The notes: generated from the letters alone by a model not told the origin. DNA of 64,000 nucleotides from Antarcticibacterium sp. 1MA-6-2 (GCF_021535135.1 NZ_CP091036.1:2852001-2916000), one strand, 5' to 3'. Shown: positions 39,213-50,026, counted from the first letter of the stretch. Numbers and translations are program-made.

Positions 39213-40490
39213 TTATTGGACCATAGTCCAATCTGCCCGCATAGGTTGATCAATAAGGCGATTAGCCCCTTCATCATTAATAAAAACCTGCTTTTCCGGA
39301 TCAAATTTTAAAGATCGCCCAAGACGAAGGGCAGCTAATCCTAAATTAACCAGGGTGCAGGACCTGTGACCATTTTCTTCATTAAGCGCAAACTTTTTTC
39401 GCTCCTTCACTGCTTCAACAAAATTTGTTACTTGCGGCTCAGGATCGGGAAATGCAGCTAATTTTTTCTCAAGATTAGGAATATCTGACCTGAAGCCAGG
39501 ATACAGTTTTCCTTTTGGACCTTCTATATAAGGTATGTTTTCCTGTGTTCCTTCTCCATCTAACACGATCTGGCATCCATCTGCATAAGTGTAGGTGATT
39601 CTGCGCCATGTACGTACTGCATCGGGGTGTTGTTGTGGTGCATCTATTTCTACTGAAACAGGACTTGTATTATCCTTACCTAGAAAATATTGAACGGGAT
39701 CGAGGTAATGCTGACCCATATCTCCAAGACCACCACCGTCATAATCCCAATATCCCCGGAAAGTTTGATGTACCCTGTGTGGATTGTAAGGTTTATAAGG
39801 TGCAGGGCCGAGCCACATGTCGTAATCTAATTCTGGAGGAACCAAGATGGGATCAAGATCTGTCTTACCCACCCAGTAGAATTTCCAGTCGAAGCCTGTG
39901 CCTTTGCCCACAGTAACCTTAAGAGGCCATCCTAAAAGGCCGCTCTCAACTAATTTTTTTATAGGTTTTACAGGCGTGGCCATTCCGTAAAAGTTATCTT
40001 TAAACCTGAACCAGGTGTTAAGTCGGAAAATACGTCCATGTTGTTGAACCGCTTCCTGAAGACGCTTACCCTCTCCTATTGTTCTGGTCATAGGTTTTTC
40101 ACACCATATATCCTTTCCGGCCCGGGCAGCATCTGCCGCTATAATCCCGTGCCAATGCGGTGGAGTGGCAACGTGTACTATATCTACTTCCGGGAGCTGA
40201 ATCAATTCGCGATAATCCCCAAAAGTCTTTACTCCACCTCCCACCATCTCTGCTGCTTTCTTAAGGTGATTCTTATCTACGTCACAAAGAGCAACAACTC
40301 TAGTTCCTTCATAAGGAAAATGATTTCTACCCATAGCCCCTGTTCCTACTACCGCCTTCGTGAGTTGATCACTGGGAGGTATGTAGCCCGTGCCTCCAAG
40401 TACAAAACGGGGAACAATAGTAAAAGCTGCTGCAGTAGCTGCTGTCTTTTTTATAAAATCCCGTCTTGAATTAATATTTTTTATTGCCAT
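39213..40490 (-). CDS. Tat-exported Gfo/Idh/MocA-family oxidoreductase
   Basis: The protein has 425 residues. The N-terminus NSRRDFIKKTAATAAAFTIVP is a twin-arginine signal, so the protein is exported folded with its cofactor. A variant Rossmann segment follows (KAVVGTGAMGRNHFPY), then the WCEKPMTRT motif (EKP) and a GDMGQHYLDPVQYFLG segment. Exported members with tightly bound NAD oxidise or reduce glycosides without releasing the cofactor, and a role in making or removing a 3-keto group fits the DUF1080 partner just downstream. The substrate is not known. Confidence 0.9.
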   Translation of the reverse strand: MAIKNINSRRDFIKKTAATAAAFTIVPRFVLGGTGYIPPSDQLTKAVVGTGAMGRNHFPYEGTRVVALCDVDKNHLKKAAEMVGGGVKTFGDYRELIQLPEVDIVHVATPPHWHGIIAADAARAGKDIWCEKPMTRTIGEGKRLQEAVQQHGRIFRLNTWFRFKDNFYGMATPVKPIKKLVESGLLGWPLKVTVGKGTGFDWKFYWVGKTDLDPILVPPELDYDMWLGPAPYKPYNPHRVHQTFRGYWDYDGGGLGDMGQHYLDPVQYFLGKDNTSPVSVEIDAPQQHPDAVRTWRRITYTYADGCQIVLDGEGTQENIPYIEGPKGKLYPGFRSDIPNLEKKLAAFPDPEPQVTNFVEAVKERKKFALNEENGHRSCTLVNLGLAALRLGRSLKFDPEKQVFINDEGANRLIDQPMRADWTMVQ

Positions 40491-40803
40491 AATGAAAAGA
40501 TATAATGATGCTTGTATTGATTTATACTAGAAAAATGTCCATAATAATAAAATTACACAGGGTTAATTTATGAACAGAAAAATCAGCAATTTCCTGATAA
40601 GCAAATTTTTGCTTCAGCAATATAAAAACTTTTCTTAAAATAAATACAATCTTTCCAAATATTTTGTTAGTGTATTGTAAACTTCTTGAAAAATTTAAGT
40701 TAAGTCTGCTGACTCAAACTATTAAGCAGGTAGAGATAATCCGGAATACGGTTTAAAAGTGTATAAAATTTATTTTGAAAACTGACAGGTGGGATATTTA
40801 ATA
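40491..40803. other. Intergenic region upstream of the HEAT/DUF1080 operon
   Basis: These 313 AT-rich bp hold no gene. They should carry the promoter for the 40490-35761 unit. I saw no strong hairpin and no convincing -33/-7 promoter pair. Confidence 0.35.
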
Positions 40804-41880
40804 TTAATCTAATTCTACCATTTTTCCCGTACGTACAGACTCGTCGCAGGCAAAGGCCACCCGTAAACTGTTTACTGCATCCCCGACGTGGGCAGATAGA
40901 TCTATATTTTCTTTAATGGCTTTTAAAAAATATTTTTGTTCCCTGGTACAAAGTTCCTGATGATCGGGTTCATCTTCTAAATTTATCCAGGAATCTTCTT
41001 TTACAAATTGACCATTTTCATCAAGATCGGCATGATGGACTCTTAAGGATTCTGTTTTTGTATGAGCTTCAATAGAATCAGATTTTCCAGTTCCACCCGC
41101 TTCTTTAGCGACAATGGACACTGAACCTTTTGGCCCAAAAACATCTTTTACAAAAAATGCGGTTTCACTAACCATTGGTCCCCATCCTGCTTCATACCAC
41201 CCAACAGATCCATCATCGAACCTTATTTGTAACTGGCCATAATTATAATTTCCCTTAGGAATATCCTCGGTTAATCTTGCTCCTATGGCGCTTACCTGTA
41301 AAGGTTTTGCACCAGTCATTTGGCACATTACATCTATATAATGTACGCCACAGTCTACAATAGGGCTTAAACTTTTCATAAGGTTTTGATGGACCTTCCA
41401 TTTATCTCCCTTACTTTGTTGATTAAGATTCATTCGCATCACCAGGGGTTTTCCTAATGTTTTACTTAACTCTACAAATCGCTCCCAGGAAGGATGGTGC
41501 CGGAGAATATATCCCACGACCAATTTTTTATCGGCCTCTTTTGCCGCTTTTGCTACTCTTAATGCACCTTCAACAGTGTCGGCAACTGGCTTTTCAACGA
41601 ATACATGGCATCCGCGTTTAAAAGCTTCCAAGGCAATGGCTTCATGAGTATCGGGATATGTGGATATACATACGGCATCTGGTTTTGTCATCCTCATTCC
41701 CTCTTCAAAATTATCGAACAGTTCATAGGAGCCTCCTAATTCCTGGTTTAACAACTCTTTACTTTTACCTGTAGAAACAAGACCACAAATGCTAAAATCT
41801 TCTATAGAGTGGTAAGCTTTTGCGTGGGATGCTCCCATGTTACCACACCCTACTATTAGAACTCTTATTTTATTGTTCAT
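40804..41880 (-). CDS. Gfo/Idh/MocA-family oxidoreductase, cytoplasmic
   Basis: The protein has 358 residues without a signal. The Rossmann site is VLIVGCGNMGASHAKAY, the family motif is HVFVEKPVADT and a catalytic-domain segment is DCGVHYIDVMCQMTG. It is probably NAD(P)-dependent and acts on an imported sugar or its keto form. The MFS importer 79 bp upstream on the same strand would supply the substrate. The DUF1080, SUMF1 and PIG-L genes further upstream are oriented the same way and may share a transcript. Confidence 0.9.
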   Translation of the reverse strand: MNNKIRVLIVGCGNMGASHAKAYHSIEDFSICGLVSTGKSKELLNQELGGSYELFDNFEEGMRMTKPDAVCISTYPDTHEAIALEAFKRGCHVFVEKPVADTVEGALRVAKAAKEADKKLVVGYILRHHPSWERFVELSKTLGKPLVMRMNLNQQSKGDKWKVHQNLMKSLSPIVDCGVHYIDVMCQMTGAKPLQVSAIGARLTEDIPKGNYNYGQLQIRFDDGSVGWYEAGWGPMVSETAFFVKDVFGPKGSVSIVAKEAGGTGKSDSIEAHTKTESLRVHHADLDENGQFVKEDSWINLEDEPDHQELCTREQKYFLKAIKENIDLSAHVGDAVNSLRVAFACDESVRTGKMVELD

Positions 41881-41959
41881 AAATCCTGTATTTTAAATTA
41901 TTCAACACTTTATATAGCAAAAACAATCGCTTCCCGCACTGGAAGAAATTGTTCCTGAT

Positions 41960-43183
41960 TTACCTAAACACTTCCTTTAACACCTTAGTTTTTCTATACG
42001 GTTTGTCGCGGAAAAAAATCATGAAAAGCAAACTTACAACCACAGCGATCCCCCCGGGAATTAACCAAATTATTTGCCATTGATAGGTGATAGAGTCATT
42101 AAACGTTGTAACAAAAGATTCTGTTATATAGCCTGAGAACAGAGACCCAATAAGCATTCCCATACCATAAGTAGCGAAGGTTATCATTCCCTGTGCAGAA
42201 TTTCTAAAGGAAGGATCTGATTTTTTATCAATATAAATTTGACCTGAAACAAAAAAGAAGTCATAACATATTCCATGTAAAATAATACCCATATAAAGCA
42301 TCCAGGCTCCTGAACCTGCATCTCCAAAAGCAAAAAATAAGTACCTCACCACCCAGGCGATCATACCAGCCAGCATTACTTTTTTAAGTCCTAATTTGGC
42401 AAAAGCGAAAGGCATTAATAGTAGGAAGAGAAGCTCTGAGACCTGACCTAGAGTCATTTTACCTGCCGCATTCTCTATTCCTATATTGTTAAGAAAAGGG
42501 TTTGCAAAACTGTAGTAAAAAGCAAGGGGAATACAAATTAAAATTGAACTTAAAAAAAAGATTATAAAGGACCTGTCTTTAAACAACGACAAAGCATCTA
42601 AACCTAGAATTGACGTCAAACTGGTACCTCTGGTTGATTTAGGAGTATCAGGCAGGAAAAAACTGAAAATTGCTAAAATAAGAGAGCTACCTGCAGCAAT
42701 GCGAAACGTCAAATATGAAGATTCTACATCCATAAAACCAATTAACAAATAGCTGCTATCCATCCCAAAGTACCTATGACCCTTACCCGGGGAAACTCTT
42801 TTCCGGGATCTTTCATTTGTGCAAAAGACACTGAATTTGCCAGGGATATTGTTGGCATATATAATAGAGTGTTCAACAGTATAAGCCACCAAAATTCTTC
42901 AAAATTCTGAATGGTACTTATGTAAAACAACGTTATAGCTCCAAGAAAATGTAATATTCCCAGGACCTTTTGTGCAGAAAAGAAACGATCGGCAATTAAT
43001 CCGATAAAAAAGGGAGAAAAAAATTGCGGCAATTGAAAGATTTGCATAGGCTGTCCCTACCTGAACTGCATCGACTTCCAAAGATGTAAGGAGATACGTA
43101 CCCATAGTTACATACCAGGCACCCCAACTAAAATACTCCAGGAACATTAGGAGGGATAAGCGTAACCTAATTGAGTTTTTCAT
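41960..43183 (-). CDS. MFS transporter, nucleoside:H+ symporter (NupG/XapB) family (two frame breaks)
   Basis: The restored protein is 407 residues with 12 likely membrane segments. The start LSLLMFLEYFSWGAWYVTMGTYL and the later VRVIGTLGWI segment are typical of NupG-like MFS proteins. The first break is a plain homopolymer error in the A run at 43017-43023 (seven bases where six fit). The second, at 42746-42753, is compatible with GCTGGTTTG shortened to GCTATTTG and gives GWIAAGLLIGFMD. In Bacteroidota these transporters often accompany Gfo/Idh/MocA and DUF1080 genes, so a monosaccharide or keto-sugar is as likely as a nucleoside (inference). Confidence 0.82.
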
Positions 43184-43349
43184 GATCTTTTAATCCCGGA
43201 ACTTTAAATTATCAAGTAGGTAACACGGGCCCTCCTTCAATGTTTTTAGTTATACTTTATTGAAATTCCACTATGTAGCTATAATTCCTTAAGGTGTAAC
43301 AGCGAGTTTTATATGTTAGAACGTTTCTTTCAGAAACAAAGGAAAAACT

Positions 43350-43964
43350 TTACTCAAGCTCCTGTATCTCTATATTCTTCCATCTCACTTTTATACCACC
43401 TCCACTATGAATTTGAAGTGCTATTGACCCTCTTGCCGCTCCAATTTTTTCATCATTCAGGTGTACCATTTTTTTACCATTTAGCCAGGTGGTAACTTCA
43501 TTTCCTCTTGCCTCAATTTTCATGTGGTTCCAGTCAGTTGGATTTAGATTTTTTTCATCTTCGGGTTCAGGCTTAATTATCCATCCTCTTCCTCCTACCG
43601 TGGATTCATATATCCCACCAGTGTGCAAATTTGGTGGTGCTACCTCAACTTGCCAGCCTCGAATTGTTGTACCATCTTCACCCCCAACGTGCGATCGAAT
43701 AAACACACCACTATTCCCATTAGATTCCAGCTTGAAATCAAGATTTAAGATAAAATCTTTGTAAGGTTTATTAGTAGAAAGATACCCATACTTTGCCTCA
43801 GGACCACTTTCACAAACGAGTTCCCCATCTTCAACATACCAGTATTCAGTACCGTGCTTAGTCCAGCCATTTAAATTTTCACCATTAAACAAACTCTGTA
43901 TTTCCTGAGAAAAAATAGTTCCTGAAAATAAGGTAAAAGCAAAAACAAAAAATAAATGTTTCAT
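43350..43964 (-). CDS. DUF1080 (3-keto-disaccharide hydrolase family) secreted protein
   Basis: The protein has 204 residues with a signal peptide ending near TIFSQ rather than a lipobox. A single DUF1080 domain has SLFNGENLNGWTKHGTEYW, VCESGPEAKYGYLSTN, NSGVFIRSHV, WQVEVAPPN, TTWLNGKKMVHLNDEKIGAA and SGGGIKVRWKNIEIQELE. It is the close paralogue of the lipoprotein at 27393-28046. The two differ mainly in the N-terminal export signal, so one would be periplasmic or secreted and the other anchored. It lies upstream of the MFS and Gfo/Idh/MocA genes on the same strand. Confidence 0.9.
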   Translation of the reverse strand: MKHLFFVFAFTLFSGTIFSQEIQSLFNGENLNGWTKHGTEYWYVEDGELVCESGPEAKYGYLSTNKPYKDFILNLDFKLESNGNSGVFIRSHVGGEDGTTIRGWQVEVAPPNLHTGGIYESTVGGRGWIIKPEPEDEKNLNPTDWNHMKIEARGNEVTTWLNGKKMVHLNDEKIGAARGSIALQIHSGGGIKVRWKNIEIQELE

Positions 43965-44010
43965 AGTTTTGTGTATTATTAGTGATGTTATTCTTCTATG
44001 GATAGAACGA

Positions 44011-45069
44011 TTAAAAATCCTCCATTACCTCAATCCAATATTTTTCCATTTCCTCCCTTGTAGGAGTTTCTTTTGGTCTTACCAGTCTAAATCCTACGAA
44101 AGGCGCATCGGTTAGCCACCAAAGGCTTTTGGGCATTTGAGGATCCCGTTGTTTCCATTTTTTGGAAGAGGCTGCACGACTTGCACATCGTAAACCACTA
44201 CCATCATCCATCCAGGAACCGCCTCTTACAGACCGGGGATATAGAGTGGTAGGTTTAAAATAAGGATTATTTGAAGGGTTTCCCTCTAACTGCTCATGAT
44301 AATCTTCTAGGTATTGATCCATCGTCCATTCTGCAACATTCCCGTGCATATCATATAAGCCAAGGCTGTTGGGTTCTTTTGTCCCAACTTTTCTATAGGC
44401 CTGTCCACTATTTTCTTTAAACCAGGCATACTTATCAAGATCCTTTGAATTTTCTCCAAAATTATATGCAGAATTTGTTCCGGCACGGCAGGCATATTCC
44501 CACTCGGCCTCTGTGGGTAACAGGTAAAATACACCCGTTTTTGCGAACAGCCATTTAGCATACATTATTGCCGCGTACTGAGTCATATTTACAGCGGGAA
44601 AACCTCCTCTTCCCATCCCAAAACTCATATCCATGTACATTGGCGTAGCCGTAGAAATAGCATCTACCTCAATTTCTTTACCATCCACCAGGATCTTTAC
44701 ATTTTGCCTATTGGGTTCCTTCTCTTCAAGAAAAGGGTCGTATTGATCCCAGGACAGTTCATAGGCTCCCATCCAAAAAGAATCTACCTTTACTAAACGC
44801 TGAGGACCTTCGTTGTCGTTCCTTCCAGCTTCAGTTTCGGGACTCCCCATCATAAAGGTTCCTCCGGGCACAGGGACCATTTTTATTTTGGCATCAGATT
44901 CCGGAATGTCCTGGACATAGGGAATAAAAACATTACTTTCCTTCTCCAATTCCTGCCGGGGTCCTACATAATAACTACAACTCAAGAGTAGGATTACTAT
45001 TAACAGGCTACTTCGTGTAGCTCCAGTCCTCAAATTCATTCTATTAAAACACTTTTTCATAAATCGCAA
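44011..45069 (-). CDS. SUMF1/FGE-domain lipoprotein, probably not a sulfatase activator
   Basis: The protein has 352 residues with lipobox Cys31 (LLLSCSYY). The formylglycine-generating-enzyme fold is clear: VPVPGGTFMMGSPETEAGRNDNEGP, LPTEAEWEYACRAGT, GLYDMHGNVAEW and VRGGSWMDDGSGLRCASR with a FVGFRLVRP end. In true FGEs a Cys pair sits in the last conserved block; here only one Cys is seen there, in LRCASR. No sulfatase is present in the window. It may instead be a ligand-binding or structural lipoprotein, as many SUMF1-domain proteins are, such as GldK/GldJ. It is the gene upstream of the DUF1080 gene at 43350. Confidence 0.85.
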   Translation of the reverse strand: MRFMKKCFNRMNLRTGATRSSLLIVILLLSCSYYVGPRQELEKESNVFIPYVQDIPESDAKIKMVPVPGGTFMMGSPETEAGRNDNEGPQRLVKVDSFWMGAYELSWDQYDPFLEEKEPNRQNVKILVDGKEIEVDAISTATPMYMDMSFGMGRGGFPAVNMTQYAAIMYAKWLFAKTGVFYLLPTEAEWEYACRAGTNSAYNFGENSKDLDKYAWFKENSGQAYRKVGTKEPNSLGLYDMHGNVAEWTMDQYLEDYHEQLEGNPSNNPYFKPTTLYPRSVRGGSWMDDGSGLRCASRAASSKKWKQRDPQMPKSLWWLTDAPFVGFRLVRPKETPTREEMEKYWIEVMEDF

Positions 45070-45115
45070 TAATTCGCCAATTTGATTAAAATTTTAGACC
45101 TTAAAAACTTAAATT

Positions 45116-46020
45116 TTATCTGCCATTCTCAAAAGTTGGAAAAAGCAACTTTAACTCTTCAACAGAGACCTGTCTTCCATACTGGCACAATTCAAATGCT
45201 TCTGCATATTTAATTTTTTGTCCTTTTTCTGATCCGTATAATTCTACCAGACGATCTCTATATTTATCTGCAACAGAAGCAATCCTGTTTTGGTGAACTC
45301 CTAATATATATTCCTGTCGCTTCTGGGCATCTTTCGGTACATTTGGAAGATATCTCCCGCCCCAGGAATCGGCATCTTTAAATTGCGAAGGCATTGCCCT
45401 GATGCAGTTCCATTTTTCTTCAGAAACCTCGTCAATACTTACGACAATAGTAGGATCTGTAGGGTAGGGTTTTTCAAAATTATCAGAATAGTATATAAAA
45501 ATTGGATTCTGTTCGGTTGGAGGAGTTAGAGGCAGGAAAAAAGGCGCCGCGACTAAAACCGCAGCATCCTGAACCAAAACTCCGGTATATCTATGATCCG
45601 GGTGGTAATCATACGGGCGGTGAAACAAAACAATATCTGCCTCCCATTCCCTAATCAATTTAGCTACTGTACGCTATGTTTCTCTAATGAAGGCATAAGT
45701 TCTCCATCATGAATGTCTAAAACTTCTGTCTCAATGCCCAGCAGCTTTGCACATTCCTGAACTTCGGCCTGCCTTCTTTGAGCTAAAGGACCGCCGCCTT
45801 CTTTAAAATGACCCACATCTCCATTTGTCATAGCCACAAATTTTACTTTATGGCCCTGTTCCGCCCACAAAGCTGCAACGCCACCAGCTTTAAGTTCAGC
45901 ATCATCAGGATGTGCCCCAAATGCGATGATTTTTAGAGGCTTTATTGCCTTTTGCTGTGCATATCCAGAAAAACACAAGAAGATAATCGCAAGAATATAG
46001 CAGAATTTAAAATCTTTCAT
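45116..46020 (-). CDS. Exported PIG-L/LmbE-family deacetylase (one frame break)
   Basis: The restored protein is 300 residues with a signal peptide ending near SGYAQQ. The zinc motif FGAHPDDAELKAGG and the later FHRPYDYHPDHR are complete. The frame break at 45671-45682 falls between SLE and TVAKLIREW. If the original was GCTGGT on the plus strand the protein reads LENQRTVAKL, as in homologues. Family enzymes remove N-acetyl groups from GlcNAc-type sugars. Placed with DUF1080 and Gfo/Idh/MocA genes, it would let the pathway handle N-acetylated glycosides (inference). Confidence 0.85.
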
Positions 46021-46156
46021 ATCTAATTATTTTATTTGAAATGGAAATGAATTTTTTTACCTCAGAAATTTTCAAATTAGAGGTAAGCCACCCTTATAGA
46101 AAAGTATTTTACCAATTCCCTATACCTTATATAAACGAAAATCTCAGATAATTTTC

Positions 46157-46927
46157 CTAAGGAATTACCGGAGCAATTTGATCGGGGCTGGTAATTCCAG
46201 AAGGCAGTTCTATAATTTTTAAATTCCTAAAATGAATTTCTGCACCTTCCGATTCCAGGCAGAGGTATCCCTTTTTTTGGGAAGATTTATTAAGTCCATT
46301 TACAAATTTTCCATTGACCGCGAGTTTTATAACACCATCAACGCAAATTACATCATAGGTATTCCATTCACCTTTTCCCTTTGCCCTGTTTTCAATAGAT
46401 TTACTCCTTGTTCCCCTTGGATTGTCAGGAATCGTTTCTACTCCACCAACTCCAAATAATTCACCATGTACGTAAGCAATTGGTGGTACAACTCCATCCC
46501 GTGTATTGAGCTTAACCCAATCCAGTTCAAGCATTTGTACTTCAACACCATCTGGCAGCCTGTTATCACCCGGAGTGGCGTTACTCCAAACAAAGACACC
46601 AGAATTTCCTCCTGGTTCTACATGTTTCCATTCCACATGAAGGATAAAGTTTTCGTACTGCTTCTCAGATCGAACCACACCAATAGGTTCCCCCGAGCAT
46701 ACTAAGATGCCTTCCTCATTAACAGACCAGGTACCATTCTCTGTATTTACATTGATCCATTTTAATGGCTCCTCCATATTAGTTTGGTCAGAAAGGAGCT
46801 TTCCAAAATTTTCAATTTCACCAAATTGAAACTCAAAGTTACTGTTCTGTCCATACGAATAACAAGTAAATAACAGTCCAATCATTAATTGGAATTGAGC
46901 TAAATAATATTTTTGCAGAATTTTCAT
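46157..46927 (-). CDS. DUF1080 (3-keto-disaccharide hydrolase family) secreted protein
   Basis: The protein has 256 residues with an N-terminal signal (ending near SYGQN). A DUF1080 domain covers about 50-245: [78 protein letters not shown] and [11 protein letters not shown]. It is more divergent than the 27393/43350 pair. It has an extra C-terminal tail and an internal insertion ([18 protein letters not shown]) like heparinase-side DUF1080 proteins. It lies 57 bp downstream of the Tat-exported Gfo/Idh/MocA gene on the same strand, consistent with consecutive oxidation and cleavage steps. Confidence 0.88.
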   Translation of the reverse strand: MKILQKYYLAQFQLMIGLLFTCYSYGQNSNFEFQFGEIENFGKLLSDQTNMEEPLKWINVNTENGTWSVNEEGILVCSGEPIGVVRSEKQYENFILHVEWKHVEPGGNSGVFVWSNATPGDNRLPDGVEVQMLELDWVKLNTRDGVVPPIAYVHGELFGVGGVETIPDNPRGTRSKSIENRAKGKGEWNTYDVICVDGVIKLAVNGKFVNGLNKSSQKKGYLCLESEGAEIHFRNLKIIELPSGITSPDQIAPVIP

Positions 46928-46984
46928 TAGGTTTCTTTTATTAATTAAATTACCACTGGTAGCCTTACTTTTCTATATCGCTTC

Positions 46985-48287
46985 CTATACCAGAACCTTT
47001 GTAACACCAGGCACAGCAATATCCGGCCCTTTAAAATTTAGATCCCAGTTATACTTTTGCGGACCAAGAGATTTCTCAGAATTCATTGCCTCTTCCCAGG
47101 TTATCGTTTGGCCACTATAAGCAACCATTCTGCCCAAAATGCCCATCATTGAACTATTTGCAGCACGTTCCCCATCATTAATTGCTTTCCCCTCACGAAT
47201 GGACGAAAATAAAACGTCATGCTCAGTTTGGTACATATCATTACTTTCACCATCATATTGCCAACTATTCTCTCCAGTAATCAAATGTTTATTGCCTTCA
47301 TAAAAAGCATTTCCCTTCGTTCCAAATATTTCCAGAGAATTCTCAGTTGAAGCTCCATCCTGCTGCCGGGTAAAAGTATATGCTTTGGCTCCATTCTCAT
47401 ATTCATATTCCGTAGCAAAATGATCATAAATATTCCCAAATTTTGGCTCGACCCGGGCTTGTCTTCCTCCAGATCCAGTAGCCCTAACAGGTACTTTATC
47501 TCCCATTGCCCACGAGATCATATCAAGGCTATGCACAAACATTTCAACAATAAAATCTCCTGAAAGCCAATTGTAGTAGTACCAGTTGCGCATGTGGTAT
47601 TCCATATCACTCCATTCCGGCTGTCTTGGCTTGTACCATAATCCACCACCATTCCTGGTAGAGGTTAGGATTTTTACGTCTCCTATTTGTCCATCCAATA
47701 CTCTTTGGTAGAGGGCTTGCTTAGGGAAATGGTATCGAAAGCAGAATCCCGATACTAAAGAAAGGTTCTTTTCCTTTGCAACCTTTGCTGCATCTAAAAC
47801 CTTTCGAACGCCAGGACCATCTACGGCCACAGGTTTTTCATAAAATACATGTTTACCTGGCCTCCACTGCAGCAGCCAAATGATTGGGTCGAAACCCGGG
47901 AGGAGCGGCCAGCAATACCACATCAACTCCAGAATCAATAAGCTTTTGATAAGCATCAAAACCTACAAATTGTCGTTGTTTCTCAACCTGAACTCTTCCT
48001 CCATGGGCTTTTTTCATTAATTCAAGAGAGCTCTTCAGGCGGTCTTCAAAAGCATCTGCCATAGCGTAAAGAACTACATCAGGATCAGCATTTAATGCCT
48101 GTACAGCAGCTCCTGTACCTCTTCCTCCACAACCTATTAAACCAACTCTTAGGGTATCTTTCTTTGCGGCAAACATAGGAGTTGGAAAGCCCAGGTTTAA
48201 GGCCGCTGTACCGTAAAGAAGAGCCGCACCTGTAGATTTGATAAAGCTCCTTCGATCATTTATTAATAATTTTTTATTATTTGTCAT
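46985..48287 (-). CDS. Tat-exported Gfo/Idh/MocA-family oxidoreductase (one frame break)
   Basis: The restored protein is 433 residues. The N-terminus has a twin-arginine-like NDRRSFIKSTGAALLYGTAAL signal. The Rossmann segment is RVGLIGCGGRGTGAAVQAL, followed by VDVVLLAAPPGFRP and, after repair, AVEAGKHVFYEKPVAVDGPGV. The break at 47865-47871 reads GCCAGGT where GCTGGT (or GCAGGT) is expected. The C-terminal domain carries SGDFIVEMFVHSLDMISWAMGD. It probably works in the periplasm on a glycoside at C3 together with the DUF1080 protein encoded directly downstream. It lies below the SusC/SusD-2 pair, separated by a hairpin. Confidence 0.88.
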
Positions 48288-48358
48288 AATTCTTTTTTTT
48301 ATACACCTCCTCGACGATCAAACAAATAATTAGCCTTTGGGTTTTAAAGCCGAAACAC

Positions 48359-48377
48359 GGGATTTTAAAAAAATCCC
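48359..48377 (-). terminator. Hairpin after SusD-2
   Basis: GGGATTTT pairs with AAAATCCC around a 3-base loop, and AACA/TGTT outside can extend it. It lies 88 bp after the SusD-2 stop on the minus strand and before the Gfo/Idh/MocA start, so it may end or attenuate the SusC/D-2 transcript. Confidence 0.5.
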
Positions 48378-48464
48378 ATGTTACAGCAACGACTAATCAG
48401 GTATTTTTTCCGGGGTAAATTCCAGTCTAAGACCTTAGGCCTGAACTACCTCCATTTTAATCAA

Positions 48465-50026
48465 TTAATAGCCGGGGTTCTGCGTAATTACATCGTTTAT
48501 ATCCATTTCACTTGCAGGAATAGGCCAGCAATAATCTCTTGGTCTAAAGCTTGCTATCTGTCCATAGTCCATTATTTCCCATTGACTAAGCCGCATTTAA
48601 ATAATACATACCCTGAAGCAGACCTGCCTTTTCTTCACCAATTTCCCATCGGTTTATATCAAACAGGCGTAATCCTTCAAAAGCCAGCTCCCGCGCACGT
48701 TCATCTCTCACAAATTGCCTTAGCTCTTCCTGACCTAAACTTTCTGATACGGGAGGCATCTCTACTGTGGGACGTTGCCTAACCTGGTTTATGGCGTCAT
48801 ATACAGACTGGTCTATTTCACCCAATTCTATTTTTGCTTCAGCATACATTAAAAGAACATCAGCATATCTCATCAGGATCATATTAGTTTCACCAAGGTC
48901 AGGATTAGCAGCATACGCGTCATAATCTACCCACTTCTTAAGGTTAAAACCATACAGGGTTGACCATTCACTTCCACTCACCCTATCAGGAGTATCACTT
49001 GTGGGCCAGGAATTATAGATGTTGTTTCCAATAGGTTGCCCGGTGTAATAAACATTATAATCCCATCTAGGATCTAAATTTGCATATGGATCATTGGGAT
49101 CAACAGGACCTACATGTTCATACTTCTCATATAAACCCATCATTGGTTCAACAGTGGAATTTCCACCAATAGAAGCTGCGGAATATCCAAAGTTATTATA
49201 AGTGTCTCCTCCTACTGCATACTGCTAGGTCAAAAATTACTTCCTGGGAATTTTGCCCTTCCACTTGAAATAGTTCTTCATAATCCGGATACAGGCTATA
49301 AATACCTAAATCCATAACAGCCTGTGTAGCATCACGCACCACTTCAAATCTATCGTTTCGTAATGCTGCTCTTGCTTTTAAGGTTAATGCAGCCCCATGG
49401 GTTGCCCGACCTAAATTATCACCCGTATAACTTAGAGGAAGAGCATTTGAATTGATTATCATATCCAATTCATCAATAATAAAATCTACTATCTCTTCTC
49501 TACTGGTAGTAGGTCTTTGATCATTTACATCTATAGGCTCTGTAATTAATGGCACATTACACCATAAGCTCGAAAGTTGAGTGTAATAAAAGGCTCGCAG
49601 GAAACGTGCCTCAGCCTCCAATCTATCAAGCACTTCCTGATCTCCTCCTTCTATCCTGTCTATATTGGCAAGTACATCATTTGCTTTTCGAATACCTCTG
49701 TAATATCTGTTCCAAATTCCTGTAATGGTTCCATTCGAAGGATCTATTTCACCCAAACGTACGTCGTTGAATGTTGGTACGTTTGATGCAGAACGAAATC
49801 CAATATCTGTTATACCATCAAGTTCAATTACCGACTGGGTGTTGTCCAGTTCATTATATACTGCATTTACAGCCAATCTTGCATCTCTTTCAGTTGACCA
49901 ATAAACAGTTTCAGAAACTGCCCCGGTAGGCTCCAGATCCAATCCACTGTCTAAACCATCTTCACAACTAAAGAAAAAGGCGATCGCTATAAATAATACA
50001 CTTTTTGTTATATTAAATTTTCTCAT
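48465..50026 (-). CDS. SusD-family outer-membrane lipoprotein, locus 2 (two frame breaks)
   Basis: The restored protein is 519 residues with lipobox Cys21 (AFFFSCEDG). N-terminal SusD features are EPTGAVSETVYWSTERDARLAVNAVYNEL and ARFLRAFYYTQLSSLWCNVPLIT. The C-terminal features are ILMRYADVLLMYAEAKIELGE, FVRDERARELAFEGLRLFDINRW and an end in ITQNPGY. Frame breaks at 49224-49230 and 48585-48591 both repair to RCTGGY, giving FDQQYAVGGDTYNN and LNAAGQWEIMDYGQ. The true stop is at 48465-48467, beyond the second break. It pairs with the SusC protein encoded 24 bp upstream. Confidence 0.92.

Noticed and set aside
43015..43025. Frame break in the MFS gene as another motif site
   Set aside because: It lies in a run of seven A with no CTGG nearby; a plain homopolymer length error is enough.
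44011..45069. Sulfatase-activating enzyme for a sulfated-glycan locus
   Set aside because: No sulfatase is present in the window and the expected Cys pair is not visible.
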